A stretch of DNA of 64,000 nucleotides. Source: Tribonema minus (taxonomy: Eukaryota; Sar; Xanthophyceae; Tribonematales; Tribonemataceae). Where the stretch lies: contig JAFCMP010000168.1 of the NCBI GenBank assembly GCA_017506865.1, forward strand, positions 558,001-622,000. The letters run 5' to 3'. A program made the translations under genes and the position numbers. Below, one piece after another: positions 21,449-32,923 of the stretch (the first letter of the stretch is position 1; the number at the start of each line of letters is the position of its first letter). Under the pieces are notes generated by a model. That model saw only the letters and a list, made by a program, of their open reading frames with translations. It made no database searches and was not told where the DNA came from.

Positions 21449-24400
21449 TCAGGACCGCGCCCCGAGATCCGCCAGCTGCTGCAGAAACTTCTCCGCATTC
21501 AGCAGCTCGGTGCAGCCGTAGGTCACATTCAGCGCGCCGCCGCCGGGCCCCCCTGGCCCTCCCCCCGGCCCGCCGCCGCCGCCGCCACCGCTGCTGCGCC
21601 GCTGCGCAAAGTCCTGCAGGTTTTGGAACTCGGCGTACGAGCCGCCGCCGATGACAAAGACGATGATGTCGCGCGGCGGCGGCCGCGCGCGCGCCGCCGC
21701 CAGCGCCGCCGCGTCCATGCCCCTGCCGCCGTTCTTGAGCCTGGGCGGTATGTAGGCACGGAGCATAACCAGGATGAGCGTAATCAACAGAACAGGTCTT
21801 CATCTGAGCACCGTCGACGTGTTTTTGAGTCTGTGCAAGCGGAGTGGCGCCGCTGAGATTATCGAAAGGTCTTGAGCCTAGGCATCGTCGACAGTATTGG
21901 AACCTGCACAAGAGGAGCGTCACCGCGGACACGAACATATCAAGTTCTTGAGCCTGCGCGAGGGGCAGTGCGTCGCTGTCGTTACTTGAGCATCATTATC
22001 ATCGACGCGAGCAGGCGCAGCTGTCCTTCTGCAATGTATTCAACCAATCACTTGGCCACTTCTAGTAGTTACAACATGATTTGATGTGGCTTGTGCCCAT
22101 GGCCTCCCAGTCAGATGGCTGAAGCAGATCATTCATCGCGCGATGACAGCGGGAGGATGGAGTGCATGAGACGAGGCGTCAGCAGGGTGAGGGTTAGGGT
22201 TAGGGTGACCCTCAACATCCGCTGGTGCCTTACCTTCCATGTATACCGCCGCCTACACAGTACAGACTTGCATACCTGGCGTCTAAATTCAGGAACGCCT
22301 CATCCCCCCGAACAGAGAATGAAAAAAAAAACCAGGGGTTGTCACGACTCCTCAAAACCTGGACGACTCCGACTCCGCTCCGAGGAGCAGTGACTCGTGG
22401 GCTGACGACTCCGACTCCGCTCCGGGGAGCTGGCACCAATCGTTGGACGACTCCGACTCCAACTCCGGGGAGCAATGAGCCGGCCCAAACGACTCCGACT
22501 CCGCTCCGGCTGGAGTGGAGTCGGAGCGGAGTAACCGACGACTCCGGTCCGACTCCACTCCCTGCCTATTAGTAGCCAATACCACCTTACACTACGTCTG
22601 TCGCTCAGCTCAGCTACTTGCAGCCACAACCCAGCACTGCGTTGTACCGTATTGTACCAAATATGCGTGTTTGGGGCGTGCTCAGCCAGGAGTCGGGACC
22701 TTTCGCTCCGGAGCAACTGTTTGACTCCGCTCCGACTCCGGCCGGAGCAACTTGCTCGGCGAACGACTCCAACTCCGACTCCGCGGAGCAATGAGATATG
22801 CCGAACGACTCCGACTCCGCTCCGGCCGGAGCAGAGTCGGAGCGGAGTCAGAGACGACTCCGAGCGAGGAGTCGTGACAACCCCTAAAAAAAACTGCTAC
22901 CTACCCCCTGCGCTGCATACATACCTGGCGTCTAGATACAGGAACGCCTCGTCCTCCTCGCGGTGGTCCAGCAGGCTCTCCACGCGCCGCACTTCAAGTA
23001 TTACATCAAGACCTACCCCCTGCGCTGCATACTTCGAAGTACATGCATACCTGGCGTCTAAATACAGGAACGCCTCGTCCTCCTCGCCGTGGTCCAACAG
23101 GCTCTCCACGACGCGCGTGACGTACGTCTTGTTGGCGCGCGACAGCAGCTGCCCCGCCGTCGCCGCGGCCTTGGCGAGCAGCCCCGTGGCCTGTCCCGCA
23201 GCGCGGCGCGGTGCGAAGATCGCATCAGTGCTCCAAACACACAGCTCGCAGCTGTGCGGTGCACAGATTCTTAAAGGGGGAGCAGGCCTCGGAATGTGTA
23301 CTTTGTTTGCGAGGAGTCCAGGGGGAGGAAGCAGCACGTGCATCAGATCTTGTTGGCGCCCGAGAGCAGCTGCCGCGCCGTCGCGGCGGCCTTGGCCAGC
23401 AGACCCATAGCCTGTGACGCAGCGCGGCGCGGTGCGGTGCGGCAAAGCGCTCCAATCACGCGACATGCAGTGAAGGTCGCTGGCTGAAACAGCAGATCGG
23501 TGACGGCAGCTTAACGATACCTGCATTTACTCCTAGCCACTAGTAGCCAGTAGCTCCGTGGCCTGTGGCGCGGCTCGGCGCGGCGCAGTGAAAAGCCGTG
23601 TTGTCGCGTCAACGAGGCGGCGGTTGACAGGGCGGCGGCGGCAGCACACAGGTGTGCGAGTTGCTGATGTTGGTGCGATTCCATGTCGGTGAAGAAGGCG
23701 GCGGCGCGCACGCGCAGTGGTGGCGGCGTGGCAGATGCAGAGCGCTGCGAGGAGCGGTCCATGCTGCACAGCGCTGGGCGCCGCGTTTCGCGTCAACGAG
23801 GGCGGCGCAGCCGCGATGCTTGCCGCTCCGAACAGGACAGCACGCCGTTGCGGGTGTGACTGAGATACCTGCGTCTACGTCCTGCTCATGACCGCCAACC
23901 TGGAACTGAGTGTATCCAAACTTGAAGCGCATACGCCTCTGATCAGAGGCCTACCCGCATGGCGGCCCGCTCCACCACGCAGAAGAGACCTTTGTCAGCA
24001 ACCGCAGTGAATCGACCCTGTTGCCCGCACGCGCGCGCGCACCCGCGTCTGCGCCTTGGCCAGCAGCCTCTGCATCATGCCCTAGCCCTCATCGTACCTT
24101 TACCTTACCCCTGGTGTTGAGCATACCTTAACCCTGACCGCGCCGCCGCGCACACGCGCTTGTGTCAATGCTTCGGCCGGCAACCAACCCTAACCTCAAC
24201 CCTACACCTAATTGTTGTCGCGCGCGCACCTGCGTCTGCGCCTTGGCCAGCAGGCCCTGCAGGTACTTGTTGCCGCCGCGCGAGCCGGAGGGAGGGCCCC
24301 CGCCCCCCTCGCCCGGCGCCTGCACCGTGGGCAGGTGCTGCAGGCGCACCTGCTTGCGGAGGTACGCCACCGCCGCCAGCCCTCGTTCGACCTGCAGAGT

Positions 24401-27400
24401 AAGGGGTCAGGGGTGCACATGTCAGCACAGGATCCACGAGCACACAAAAACCGATTGCAACCCTTCTAGACTACTGACCTTAACTTTTTTTATCCTAACC
24501 CTAAACCCTAAGCTAACTCTAGCCCTGACCTGCTGCGATTCCTGATTCTGACTTTTAGTCCTGGCTTGACCTCCCTACAGTTGAGCGGTCTCAACGGCAG
24601 AGCGTACCCCTGGAGGTCACTGCGGTGCATCGAGCGCAGCAGCACTTGAGTAAGAAATCGCATACGGGCGCGGAGCGCTGCTGCCTCACCTCGGCGGCGT
24701 CCGCGGACCCCTGCCCCCCCGCGCAGCACGCCCGCCAGCTCCTGCTCATCGAAGTACATGGATTGAGGCACATACCCTATCGCGCCCTGCGCGAGAATTG
24801 ATAAAAAGGAAAAACTCTATCACAATACCTGGACACGGAGCGCTGCTGCCTCACCTCGGCGGCATCTCCGCTAACCCCACCCCACCAAGCAGCACACACT
24901 TTTGTGGGTACCAGCGCTGCTGCCCATCAGAGTACTGGCTTGAGGTACATACCCTATCACAAACCCTGGACGCGGAGCGCTGCTGCCTCACCTTGGCGGC
25001 GTCCGCGGACCCCTCCGCCGCCAGGCAGCACATCGGCACCTGTGCTACTGCTCATTTCACTGCGAGTGGCGGCCCACCACATAAAATGTACACGGCGCCC
25101 ACAGCGACAAGTCATGCGCGTAGACAGCAGCGCATGGCTTGACATTCGCTATCACAATACCTGCATGCGGAGCGCTGCTGCCTCACCTCGGCGGCGTCCG
25201 CGGACCCCTCCGCCGCGCCCCGCAGCACGCCCTCCAGCTCCGTGAGCTCCGCCGCAGACGGCCGTGCCGCGAGGCAGTACAGCCCCAGCAGCCGCAGCTT
25301 GTCGGACACGGAGCCCTTGCCGCCGGGCCCGAGGAGCTGCGTGAGCTGCGCCTGCGCGGCGGTGCGCAGTCGGGGTTGCTTAGGGTTACAAAGAGGGGTG
25401 GCGGTTAGGGTTAGAGTTGGGGTTACTGTGGGTCAGGGTGAGCGTTGAGGGCCAGAAGCTGCGCGAGGTGCGCCTGCGCGGCAGTGCGCAGTAGTATGTG
25501 GTTAGGGTCTTTAGTTGGGTTAGGGTTGGCCCGAGGAGCGGCGTGAACTGCGCCTGCGCGGCAGCGTGCAAGTAGGGTGTGGTTAGGGCATTCAATGAGG
25601 GTTAGCGAAAGCGTTAAAATAAGGCCCGAGAAGCTGCATGAGCCGCGCCTGCGCGGCGGTGCGCAGTAGGGTCCTGATTGGGGTTAGGGTAAGGGTAAGG
25701 GTCAGGTTTTGAGTGGGGGTTTGGGGCTAGGGATAGAGCTAGGGTTGGGCACCAGGAGCTGCGTGAGCTGTGACTGCGTGGCTGTGCGCAGTAATGTGTG
25801 GGTTATGGTCTTCGAAAGAAGTTAGCGGTTAGGGTTAGGTTTAGGGTTAAAGTCAGGGCTAGGGTTGAGCGCCGGGAACTGCGTGAGCTGTGCCTGCGCG
25901 GCGTCCGAAGTGTTCGTCTACACATCTTTGCCGCGAAGTACATGAACTTAAGCGTGTTGCACAAGGATAGCGCTACTTGACAGTCTGTGCTGAACTTATC
26001 AAGTGAACCCATAAGCACAGCGCAGCGCGCGCGCACCTTGTCCGCCCTGTTGACCGAGTTCATCCCGTCCTCCGCCTCCACATATACGGAAACCTGCCAC
26101 GCCCATATACCACGCACTTCAGCATACAGTCTACACTTCGGAATGGGCATACCTCGAAGTACTTTTAATGTATTCCCAGCACTTGAAGTAAGCAGTACCT
26201 TGTCCGCCCTGCTGGACGAGATCATCCCGTCCTCCGCCTCAAAGTACACGGGGACCTGGCGCGCCGCGACCGCGTCCATCACCGCTTTCAGTATATTCGT
26301 GTGCATCTCCAGCGCGCGCTTCTGCTCCAGCAGCGCCGGCAGCGACTCCACCGCGCGCGCGAGGTCCTGCGTGTTGGCGCCGCCACCCGCCGCCGCGGCC
26401 GCCGCCGCTGCCGCCGCCGCGTCCGCGCCGCCCGCGAGGCTGATGCCCGCCGCGCCAGTGCGTCTGCACGTGGCGGCAGCAGTGAACAAATGCCTTGAAG
26501 AACGAACACACTGTTGGTGCATGTCGTGTGGGTGAATGGTCCTGCGTGTTGCCGCCCGCCGCCGCCGCTGCCGCCGCCGCTGCTGCCGCCGCGTTCGCGC
26601 CGCCCGCAAGGCCCGCCGCGCCGGTGCGCCTGGGCGTGGCCGCAGAGGCGACCAACCGCATTGGTGATGCCGTTATCAATGAAATGCTGTGGACGTGAAC
26701 AGTGTTGTGCGCGCGCTTGTGGCTGGCGGCGTACAGGCGGAGACTCTGACAGCCCACAACAGCTCCTGGGGTGACTCTCCTCTGTGCGGAGCCAGCGCTC
26801 CAACAGGCCCCTGCCTACGGCCATGCGCACGCACCCTGACAGGTACCCATACTTCAAGCATTCCTGCTTTAACAACAGCGGAGAGTCGCCTGCCCACCTT
26901 CGGATGTCCTCCTCGCGCTGCGTCACCGCCGTCAGCTCGGTGCCGTTGGCGTCAATCGCCTCCGGGAACGGCGCGCCCTTGTGCCGCGCGTAAAAGGCGT
27001 CGGCCTCCGGGTCGACGTCATACGTCTTGCGCTTCGCGGGCTGCCCGGCCTGCGGCGCATTTGAGAGGGAAGAGTCGCTGTTGCGTGAGCTGCAGCGTGT
27101 GCGCGCACTTGAAGTGAGCGCAGCGAGCGGGTGCGCACCAGGAACACGCTATCACCGTTATTGAAGACATCAGAGATGCTCTCTGACATCATCGAAAGTC
27201 AGAGGCGTAACTGGAGACGTGCTGCGAGCGCCAGCGAGCCAGGGCGCGAGCAGCCCCACGGCGCGCGGCGCTGCGCAGCATGGCGGCACGCTCCGACGCA
27301 CACGCGTTACCGCCGCTGCGACGATCCGCGCCACGTCACGGCGCACCAAATGCAGCCCGTCATACAGTGACCACGCGCGGTCACACCCAGTAGCGCCCGC

Positions 27401-29098
27401 TACGCACGCACATGCCGGCCACAAAGCGTCACGTAACCCACTTTAACTTCAAGTTGAGTACACCCCACAGTCGCATGAGGCGCGCGCACTCCCCCCCCCC
27501 CCCCCCCCCCGGCTGCATCGTCACCGCGGACGCCGCCCCGCAGCGCGCGCAACCCGCGCGTGCCACCGGCGCGCCTCCACGCGACTTCAACTTCAACTTG
27601 AAGCCTGCGTCGCCACCGCCGCCACGCGCGCATGCACCTTCCCCTCTATCTGCACCGTCACGCGGTTGACGCGGTGCTCCAGGACGTCGTCGAGCAGCGC
27701 CTGATACGTGCTCGTGTGCCGCAGCGGCGTCACCAGGTCCGCGCTGCGGTCCAGGATCACCAGCAGCGGCCGCTGCGCCGCCGCCGCCGCCGCCGCCGTG
27801 CCGCCGCCGCCGCCTGCGCCGAAGACGCCGCCGGCGCTCGCCAGGTGGTCGCCGATGAGCTGCACGCGTTGCGGCGCAAGAGGCAGGCGCTGAGGTGTTT
27901 TCAAAGGTCTTGCGAAAGCGATTCCTGCTGCCCTCTGACACTGGTGGCGGTCAGAGAGCGGTCGCCACACGTCGCCAGCGCTCGCGTTTGCGCTGCGCTC
28001 CCGCATAACATGATGGAGACGGCAGCCGTGTATGGGGCAAGCTTCGCTGCAGATGGCGGTGGCTAAGTGACGTTCTCTGCTGGTATCCGTGCGCAGTCGC
28101 CCGAGTATCGTTGTGGCTCATGCATGCTTTGGGTGCTGCGCGGTGGCATCGCGGCACCGCGCGCTAGCAACAGCACTGCAGACGTGGCTCGATGCGCTAC
28201 TGTAGCGCACACAGAGGCGGTGAGGCCATGGCAGCGTGTGATGAATCTCGCGTGCCGGCAGTCGCCACAAGTCCCTGCGTGTCTCCCTAGAACGCGTGCC
28301 CAAGCGTATTGCGCAGCGGCCACGCGCGCGCGTCCTTCGCAGCACGTGGACAAGCGACTGCCCACGCCGTTGCGCGATGATGCCAGCATACCAGCATACC
28401 TTGTTGAGCTCCTCCGCGACCATCTGCCCCGGCCCGCCGGGCGCCGTCCGAATCACCGGCACCGCCCCCAGCGTCGCCAGCACGCTGAACAGCCCGTACG
28501 TGATGGCCTTCATCGCCGCCTCGATCGCGGTGTCCGGCGCCGCGGGGTCGTTGTACGCGAGGAACGAGCCGGGCTGGTTGAGCGAGAAGAGGCGCGGCTC
28601 CAGCGCGACGAAGTGCAGGTACTGGTCGTACACGCGGCTGATGGCGTTGACGCCGCCGCCAGCGAGCGCCTCACGCGCGAGCGCCTCCAGCAGCGGGCGC
28701 TCCACCTTGGCGCTGAAGTTGATGTGCACGGCGGCGTACAGGCGGCGCGCGAGGTCGCCCGCGATGCGCCGCACGCTGTCGGGGGTGGGCGCGCAGAAGT
28801 AGACCGCGGGGACGTCGGGGATGGCCTCCCGCTCGCTGTCGAGGAGGAGGTGCAGCGTGACGCCCTGCTTGCGCAGCTGGGAGACGTTGGCGAGGGTGCT
28901 GATGATGTCCCTGCAGTGCCTGTCGTAGACTAGGACCTTCCACTGATCTGACCACCCCCCCACGGATGCTCCATTGCTGCCTGCCCCCTCGCCGGCGTCC
29001 TTATTGAAGTTGAGCATGCGGAACACAGCCGCCCTTTGTTTGTCCTTCAGAGAAGGCGTTGCTGTGGTGATGGCGCCATAGGCCGCCGCCTGCGCCAT
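21449..29098 (-). CDS. SLY1: SLY1/SCFD1 Sec1-Munc18 protein (ER-Golgi fusion)
   Basis: Eight exons in consistent phase: 29098-28400, 27889-27638, 27049-26898, 26463-26199, 25351-25187, 24391-24230, 23190-23051 and 21740-21449, totalling 708 aa, slightly longer than usual for SLY1 because of Ala/Gly inserts. SLY1 is the SM protein that binds syntaxin-5-type SNAREs in ER-Golgi traffic. Diagnostic blocks in order: VFRMLNF, WKVLVYDRHCRDIIS, VTLHLLLDSEREAIPDVPAV, LGAVPVIRTAPGG, RPLLVILDRSADLVTPLRHT, KTYDVDPEADAFYARHKGAP, ESLPALLEQKRALEMHTNIL, RDIIVFVIGGGSYAEFQNL and YGCTELLNAEKFLQQLADLG. The ATG at 29098 (MAQAAAYG) fits the family; an in-frame ATG 63 bp upstream is possible. Introns 3-7 contain junction copies, telomere-like repeats and a foldback transposon. 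Confidence 0.93.
21815..21995 (-). repeat. Acceptor-side copies of SLY1 exon 8
   Basis: The exon 8 edge on the plus strand, GTTCTTGAGCCTGGGCGG (21731-21748), recurs upstream on the coding strand in decayed form at about 21817, 21868, 21940 and 21983 (TTNTTGAGCCTNNGC). Spacing is about 45-75 bp. Confidence 0.6.
22255..23110 (-). repeat. Donor-side copies of SLY1 exon 7
   Basis: The exon 7 end with donor (GACGCCAG|GTATGCATG, coding strand) at 23041-23110 is repeated at 22913-22990 and 22268-22305. The 22913 copy includes codons for VESLLDHREEDEAFLYLDA. The 22268 copy lies beyond the foldback element. Confidence 0.85.
22334..22885. mobile_element. hAT-like foldback/MITE element
   Basis: The 552-bp element has a perfect 20-bp terminal inverted repeat, AGGGGTTGTCACGACTCCTC, and is flanked on both sides by A-runs that could be an 8-bp target duplication. 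The CAGGGG-type start resembles hAT family ends. The interior is mostly ACTCCG/CGGAGT satellite, with palindromes at 22487-22527 and 22803-22851. It encodes no transposase. It lies in SLY1 intron 7, between copies of the exon 7 donor. Confidence 0.75.
23140..23595 (-). repeat. Acceptor-side copies of SLY1 exon 7
   Basis: The exon 7 start (plus strand CTTGGCGAGCAGCCCCGTGG, with CCTGTCCCGCAGCGCGGCGC) is copied at about 23350-23440 (TTGGCCAGCAGACCCATAGC...) and at 23540-23590 (AGTAGCTCCGTGGCCTGTGG...). The copies are upstream on the coding strand, inside intron 6. Confidence 0.8.
24035..24270 (-). repeat. Donor-side copy of SLY1 exon 6
   Basis: 24041-24075 (CGCGTCTGCGCCTTGGCCAG) repeats the exon 6 end at 24230-24260 (CTGCGTCTGCGCCTTGGCCA). 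Between them lie CCCTAA-type runs at 24092-24135 and 24184-24210, which are TTAGGG on the coding strand. Confidence 0.75.
24675..25230 (-). repeat. Four copies of the SLY1 exon 5 donor
   Basis: On the plus strand, GCGCTGCTGCCTCACCTCGG plus CGGCGTCCGCGGACCCC occurs at 25172-25210 (true), 24977-25020, 24837-24875 and 24671-24720, with further exon sequence in each. Periods are about 140-195 bp. Every copy keeps GAG|GTGAGGCAGC on the coding strand. Confidence 0.9.
24778..24812 (+). repeat. Interspersed repeat, copy F (end fragment)
   Basis: TATCGCGCCCTGCGCGAGAATTGATAAAAAG matches only the last 30 bp of copies A and B. It lies between two donor copies in SLY1 intron 5. Confidence 0.65.
25330..25920 (-). 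repeat. Six copies of the SLY1 exon 5 acceptor
   Basis: The exon 5 start, plus strand GAGCTGCGTGAGCTGCGCCT + GCGCGGCGGTGCGCAGT (25333-25370), is followed upstream on the coding strand by copies at about 25453, 25533, 25625, 25756 and 25873 (period about 80-130 bp). Each copy is separated from the next by TTAGGG-like runs (CCCTAA on the coding strand). Confidence 0.9.
26033..26650 (-). repeat. Junction copies on both sides of SLY1 exon 4
   Basis: The donor-side copy 26035-26100 repeats 26198-26262 (CCTTGTCCGCCCTGNTGNAC, ATCCCGTCCTCCGCCTC). The acceptor-side copy 26534-26652 repeats 26370-26480, including the Ala run and the exon start encoding RTGAAG. Both copies are intronic. Confidence 0.85.
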
Positions 29099-30638
29099 CG
29101 CACAACGTCGTGTGTCTGCTCTGCGTTCTGCTTGTGCTCTTGGCGATCTTCCACGCGGCAAACCTATGCTTGCCTTTCCTTTCCTGTGTTGTGTTCAATT
29201 CGTGCTTGATGGCTTAAGCCTTGCAACCGTACAGAGTCGGGTGGCAGCAGCACAGCAGCAGTAGCAGCACAACAGTATTCAAAGATTACACGATTACAAA
29301 CTTCAACCTTGAAGTAAAGGAAACTTGAAGTGTGTGTGCACATTCCTAAAGGTCACATTGGATGTTTGAAAACATGGTGCGCACCTCACGCTGTGTGCGC
29401 AGGACAAAAGTTACTGTGAGCGCAACGCGCAGCATTCTATGAAGGACATGTGTCCTGATGAGGCACAGTTGAGTCCACTGAGTGCACACACATTTTCGCA
29501 CAAACATTTGAATGTACATGGCCTGGCCTGCCCACTACCTGTATTCGCGTTCCAAGATCAGTTCATACACAGAAGCTATGGCTGCATTCTTTGCAACTGG
29601 TCCACTGGGCCCATGCGCAAGCTGATCAAATGGCCCTTTTGCACATCCACTCTAGATGTGGGATGAAAAGCCACAGAGAGATTCACATGGAAACGCAGTG
29701 ACGCAGCACGAACCCTCTCATGTGAGCGGTGCGTCCACAAGAACAGCACACATGCGCAACAGACACGCGGCGGCGGCCTAGTTAGCTATCTCTTCTGTAT
29801 ATTGTGTATGCACATGCATGCATTACATACGGGGGGGGGGTGGCGCGATGGGGGGGGGTCCCCCCCCCCCCCCCCTCCGCCGACGCGCACGAGCGTGGCG
29901 GGCGCCAAACCAGAACGCGCGTGATAGCGGGGGGGGTATGCATACTACTACCAGTTGTACCGAGCAACTCGGCTTGGGGGAACCACCGGCTACCAAGGGT
30001 GCTGAACTGCAGGCAGGCAGCGCGGCGGCGACGGCTACCACAACGTCACACGGAAGAAAAAGCAAACGAGCGCGCTGCCGCCCCCGGCCCCCCTGGCCGC
30101 GCGCGCGCTGCCAGCCGAATGTATGTACAACGTAGGGGGCGCGCGCGCGCCGGGGAAGCACAGCAGGGGGGGGTTGAGGGGGGTTGGGGGGGGACTAAGC
30201 AAGAGAGAATGTGTGTGTGTGGGGGGGCTGGTTGGGGGTTGAGCTCCGTGCTGCCACAGCGCTGTCACTGGGCTGGTGCTGCTCGCTGGCGCAGCGCTAC
30301 TGCTGCTGCTACTGATGCTGGCGCTGCCGCCGCCGCCGTCGTCACCACAAAACGCACTGCCGGGGGCGCTATCGCCGCGTTACCGCTGGGTGAGAAAAGA
30401 CTGCGGCATGGGCTGCGCTGCCGCCGCTGCTGCCGCCGCCGCAGCTGCTACTGCCTCCGCGACACCTGCAGCCGCCGCCGCTGCCGCTGACGCTGCCGCC
30501 TCCGCTGCTGCAGCCGCTGCCGCAGCTGCTGCCGCCGCCGCCGCTGCTATTGCCGCCGTCGCTGCCGCCGCCGCCGCTGCTACCGCCGCCGCTGCCGCAG
30601 CCGCCGCATCGCGCACGCTACCGCGCGCACCCGCCCCC
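29099..30638. other. Intergenic, low complexity
   Basis: This is 5' flank of SLY1 and 3' flank of the TMEM205-like gene. It has two nearby CTTCAAnnnTTGAAG motifs (29305-29332), G/C homopolymers (29829-29876, 30160-30235) and a GCN trinucleotide tract (30415-30610) that would encode poly-Ala in several frames. No gene called. Confidence 0.6.
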
Positions 30639-32923
30639 TCACAACTTGACGAACCGCGCGAGGTGCCACGCGTACGCGCACGCGCCGCCGAGCGCGCCAA
30701 GGTTCAGCAGCGACGACATCCCGTGCAGCTTGCCGAACGCGCGCGAGAGGCGGTCATACTCGGCCCCCTTGGCCTCGCCCCTGTTCTCGAGCTCGTAGCG
30801 CGCGAGCATGACGCCCGTGGAGCGCGGCTCGAGGACAAAGAGGTTGCCGAGGTTGCAGACAAGCGCCGCCGCGAGCGGGACCGCGGCGTCTGCGGGCACG
30901 CCGCCGCTGCTCGAGAGCCCGTGCAGCGTGACGAGCATCGCGAGCGCGCACATGCTGTTGAGGCAGAAGTACGCGGGGAAGAGCTTGCTCTGTGATGCGG
31001 GGGGGGAAGTGAGGGGGGAGGGGGGGGGGGCAACGTGTGAGCGGCTCGCGACAGAGATGCACCTCCGAGATGGAAAGCGATGCTCAAGCCGCCCGCAACA
31101 TTGGCCAAGGACATGCGCAAGACTTGTACGGAAGGCGAGGGCCGCAGTGCCCGCTGCATGCTGCTGTCAGAGTGGCATCCGTGTGCGCAGCTGTAGAAGC
31201 GACTGTGCAGCAGCCGAGCACTGGTGTACAGCTGTGCGGGTGCATGCGCAAAGCACATGCTCCGCTACTCAGTAGAAAGCAGTAGAAGAACATCCAATCG
31301 GCAGACAAGGCAGCAGATACACGGCGGCGCATGCGCGCGTGGCGTGCGCTGCTGCCGCCTGCCACGCCTCAGTGTGTGGCAGCGCGTGCATAATGTATGG
31401 TAGTGTCGGCACACACAGCTCAACGATGCGGCCCTGCAGCAAGAGCGCCCAGCGTGCTCACGCACAGCACGTTCTGATGCAACTTGCTTGAGTCCGACCA
31501 CAACAGCAGCGCGATCCACGTGCGTGGTGGAGCGTTGCTTCGCAGCTGTGGATGACGATCCGCCTTGCTGATCACCGCCGCAGTTGAAAACAGCGAGCGT
31601 GCGGTGACACAGAATCAGCCGCATGCGACGAGCGCTGGGGCCTCACCTGCAGCTTGCCAAACGTCTGCCGCGGCAGGTTCTTGAACATGATGATGCCTGC
31701 GCGCGACGACGGCGAGCGGCAGCGCACGCATGCTCCATTAGACGGCGAACGAAGCGGATCAGCCTGCAGGCACTCGCGACGCAGCCGCTGCGTGCACAGC
31801 CACGCAAGAGCCTGGCAGGCTTTGCGCGCGTCGCCGCGCAGCAGCAGCGGCGCGCACAAGCACAGGCAGCAGCAGCAGCAGTTTGCAAAACGACAGGCAG
31901 CAGCGTCGTGGCGTAGCAGCAGCGGCGCGCAGGGGCACAGACAGCAGCAGCGGCGCGCGATCAGCTGCGTCAGCGACGCCACGCAGCAGCAGCGGCACGC
32001 GCAGACGAGCAATCAGCAGCGCCGCGGCGCAGCAGCGGCGGCGCGCAGCAGCACAGGCGGCGGCGCTCGCCGCGCGCGCACGCACCTGCGATGAACGTCG
32101 TGTACAGCGTGGACCCCACCAGCATGCCGAAGGACAGCACGTGCACGAACGCCGGCATCACCGCGGACGCGCTCGCCAGCGAGCCGCGCGCCGCGAGGCC
32201 GACCGCCGCGATGAGCGCCGCCACGCGCACCTGCCGCAGCACAGTAGCGCAGGCAGGCAGGCACGGGAGCGACATGAGCATCACCATGGTATGGAAACAA
32301 ATCATAAGATTGTGACGCTCTAGTGATCAGGTGTGGTCAGCCGCCAGTGCCTTCCACCCATGACTGTGGTGTCTGCTGCTGCAGCAAGTGGCCTTGAGTC
32401 AAACAGTACGTCGGCAACAGCATGGGAGGCACCGTCGTGCATCGCCGGGGCTACCGGCGCGCAAGCGATGAGCGCGCGCACAGGCACGTCTCGCACGCAT
32501 CGTCGAGACGGCGGGCACGGCGTCGCGGCGACTTGGCGCGCAGACCGCGCCGCCACCAAGAAAGCACTGGCACGAGACCGCGCAAGAGCGTGATAAGGGT
32601 ATGTGTAGATTATGCACTCTACGCCATATGCATTCATACCTACGCATACAGGATGCATGCATGCGCGCCCTCACCGGGTTGGCATTGTGCACTGCGGGCT
32701 GCATCCACTTGGCGCTCGCCTGCCGCGAGCTCGGGTCCCACGCACTCAGCCCCGCCACACCCTTCGGGCCAGAGGGCGGCGCAGCGGCGGCAGTGGTGGC
32801 GGGCGGCGCCGCGGTGGCGGGCGGCGCCGCGGGGGCCGCTGCCGCTGCGTCCTCTGCGTTCTGCGTCGACGCGAGGACGGTCGTGGCGGTGCTGCTGCGG
32901 TTGGCTGGGAACGCCGTCTGCAT
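30639..32923 (-). CDS. TMEM205-like (DUF4149) membrane protein
   Basis: Four phase-consistent exons: 32923-32675, 32230-32086, 31696-31647 and 30989-30639, totalling 264 aa. The N-terminal 75 residues are Ala/Pro-rich and unlike the family. The membrane domain then begins: VMPAFVHVLSFGMLVGSTLY, IIMFKNLPRQTFGKLQ, SKLFPAYFCLNSMCALAMLV, LVCNLGNLFVLEPRSTGVML and the family signature LSRAFGKLHGMSSLLNL. Four transmembrane helices fit. TMEM205 proteins are poorly characterised membrane proteins; the human one is linked to drug resistance. The acceptor of the last exon follows a long C-tract (coding strand, about 31005-31031). No junction copies seen. Confidence 0.88.

Noticed and set aside
22225..22791. 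Frames rich in TTPTPLR or SRSGV repeats
   Set aside because: Translations of the ACTCCG satellite inside the foldback element.
28067..28933. 288-codon plus-strand frame
   Set aside because: Antisense shadow of SLY1 exon 1; GC-rich third positions on the minus strand keep it open.
30276..30995. 239-codon plus frame with poly-Ala
   Set aside because: GCN repeat tract plus antisense of the TMEM205-like last exon.
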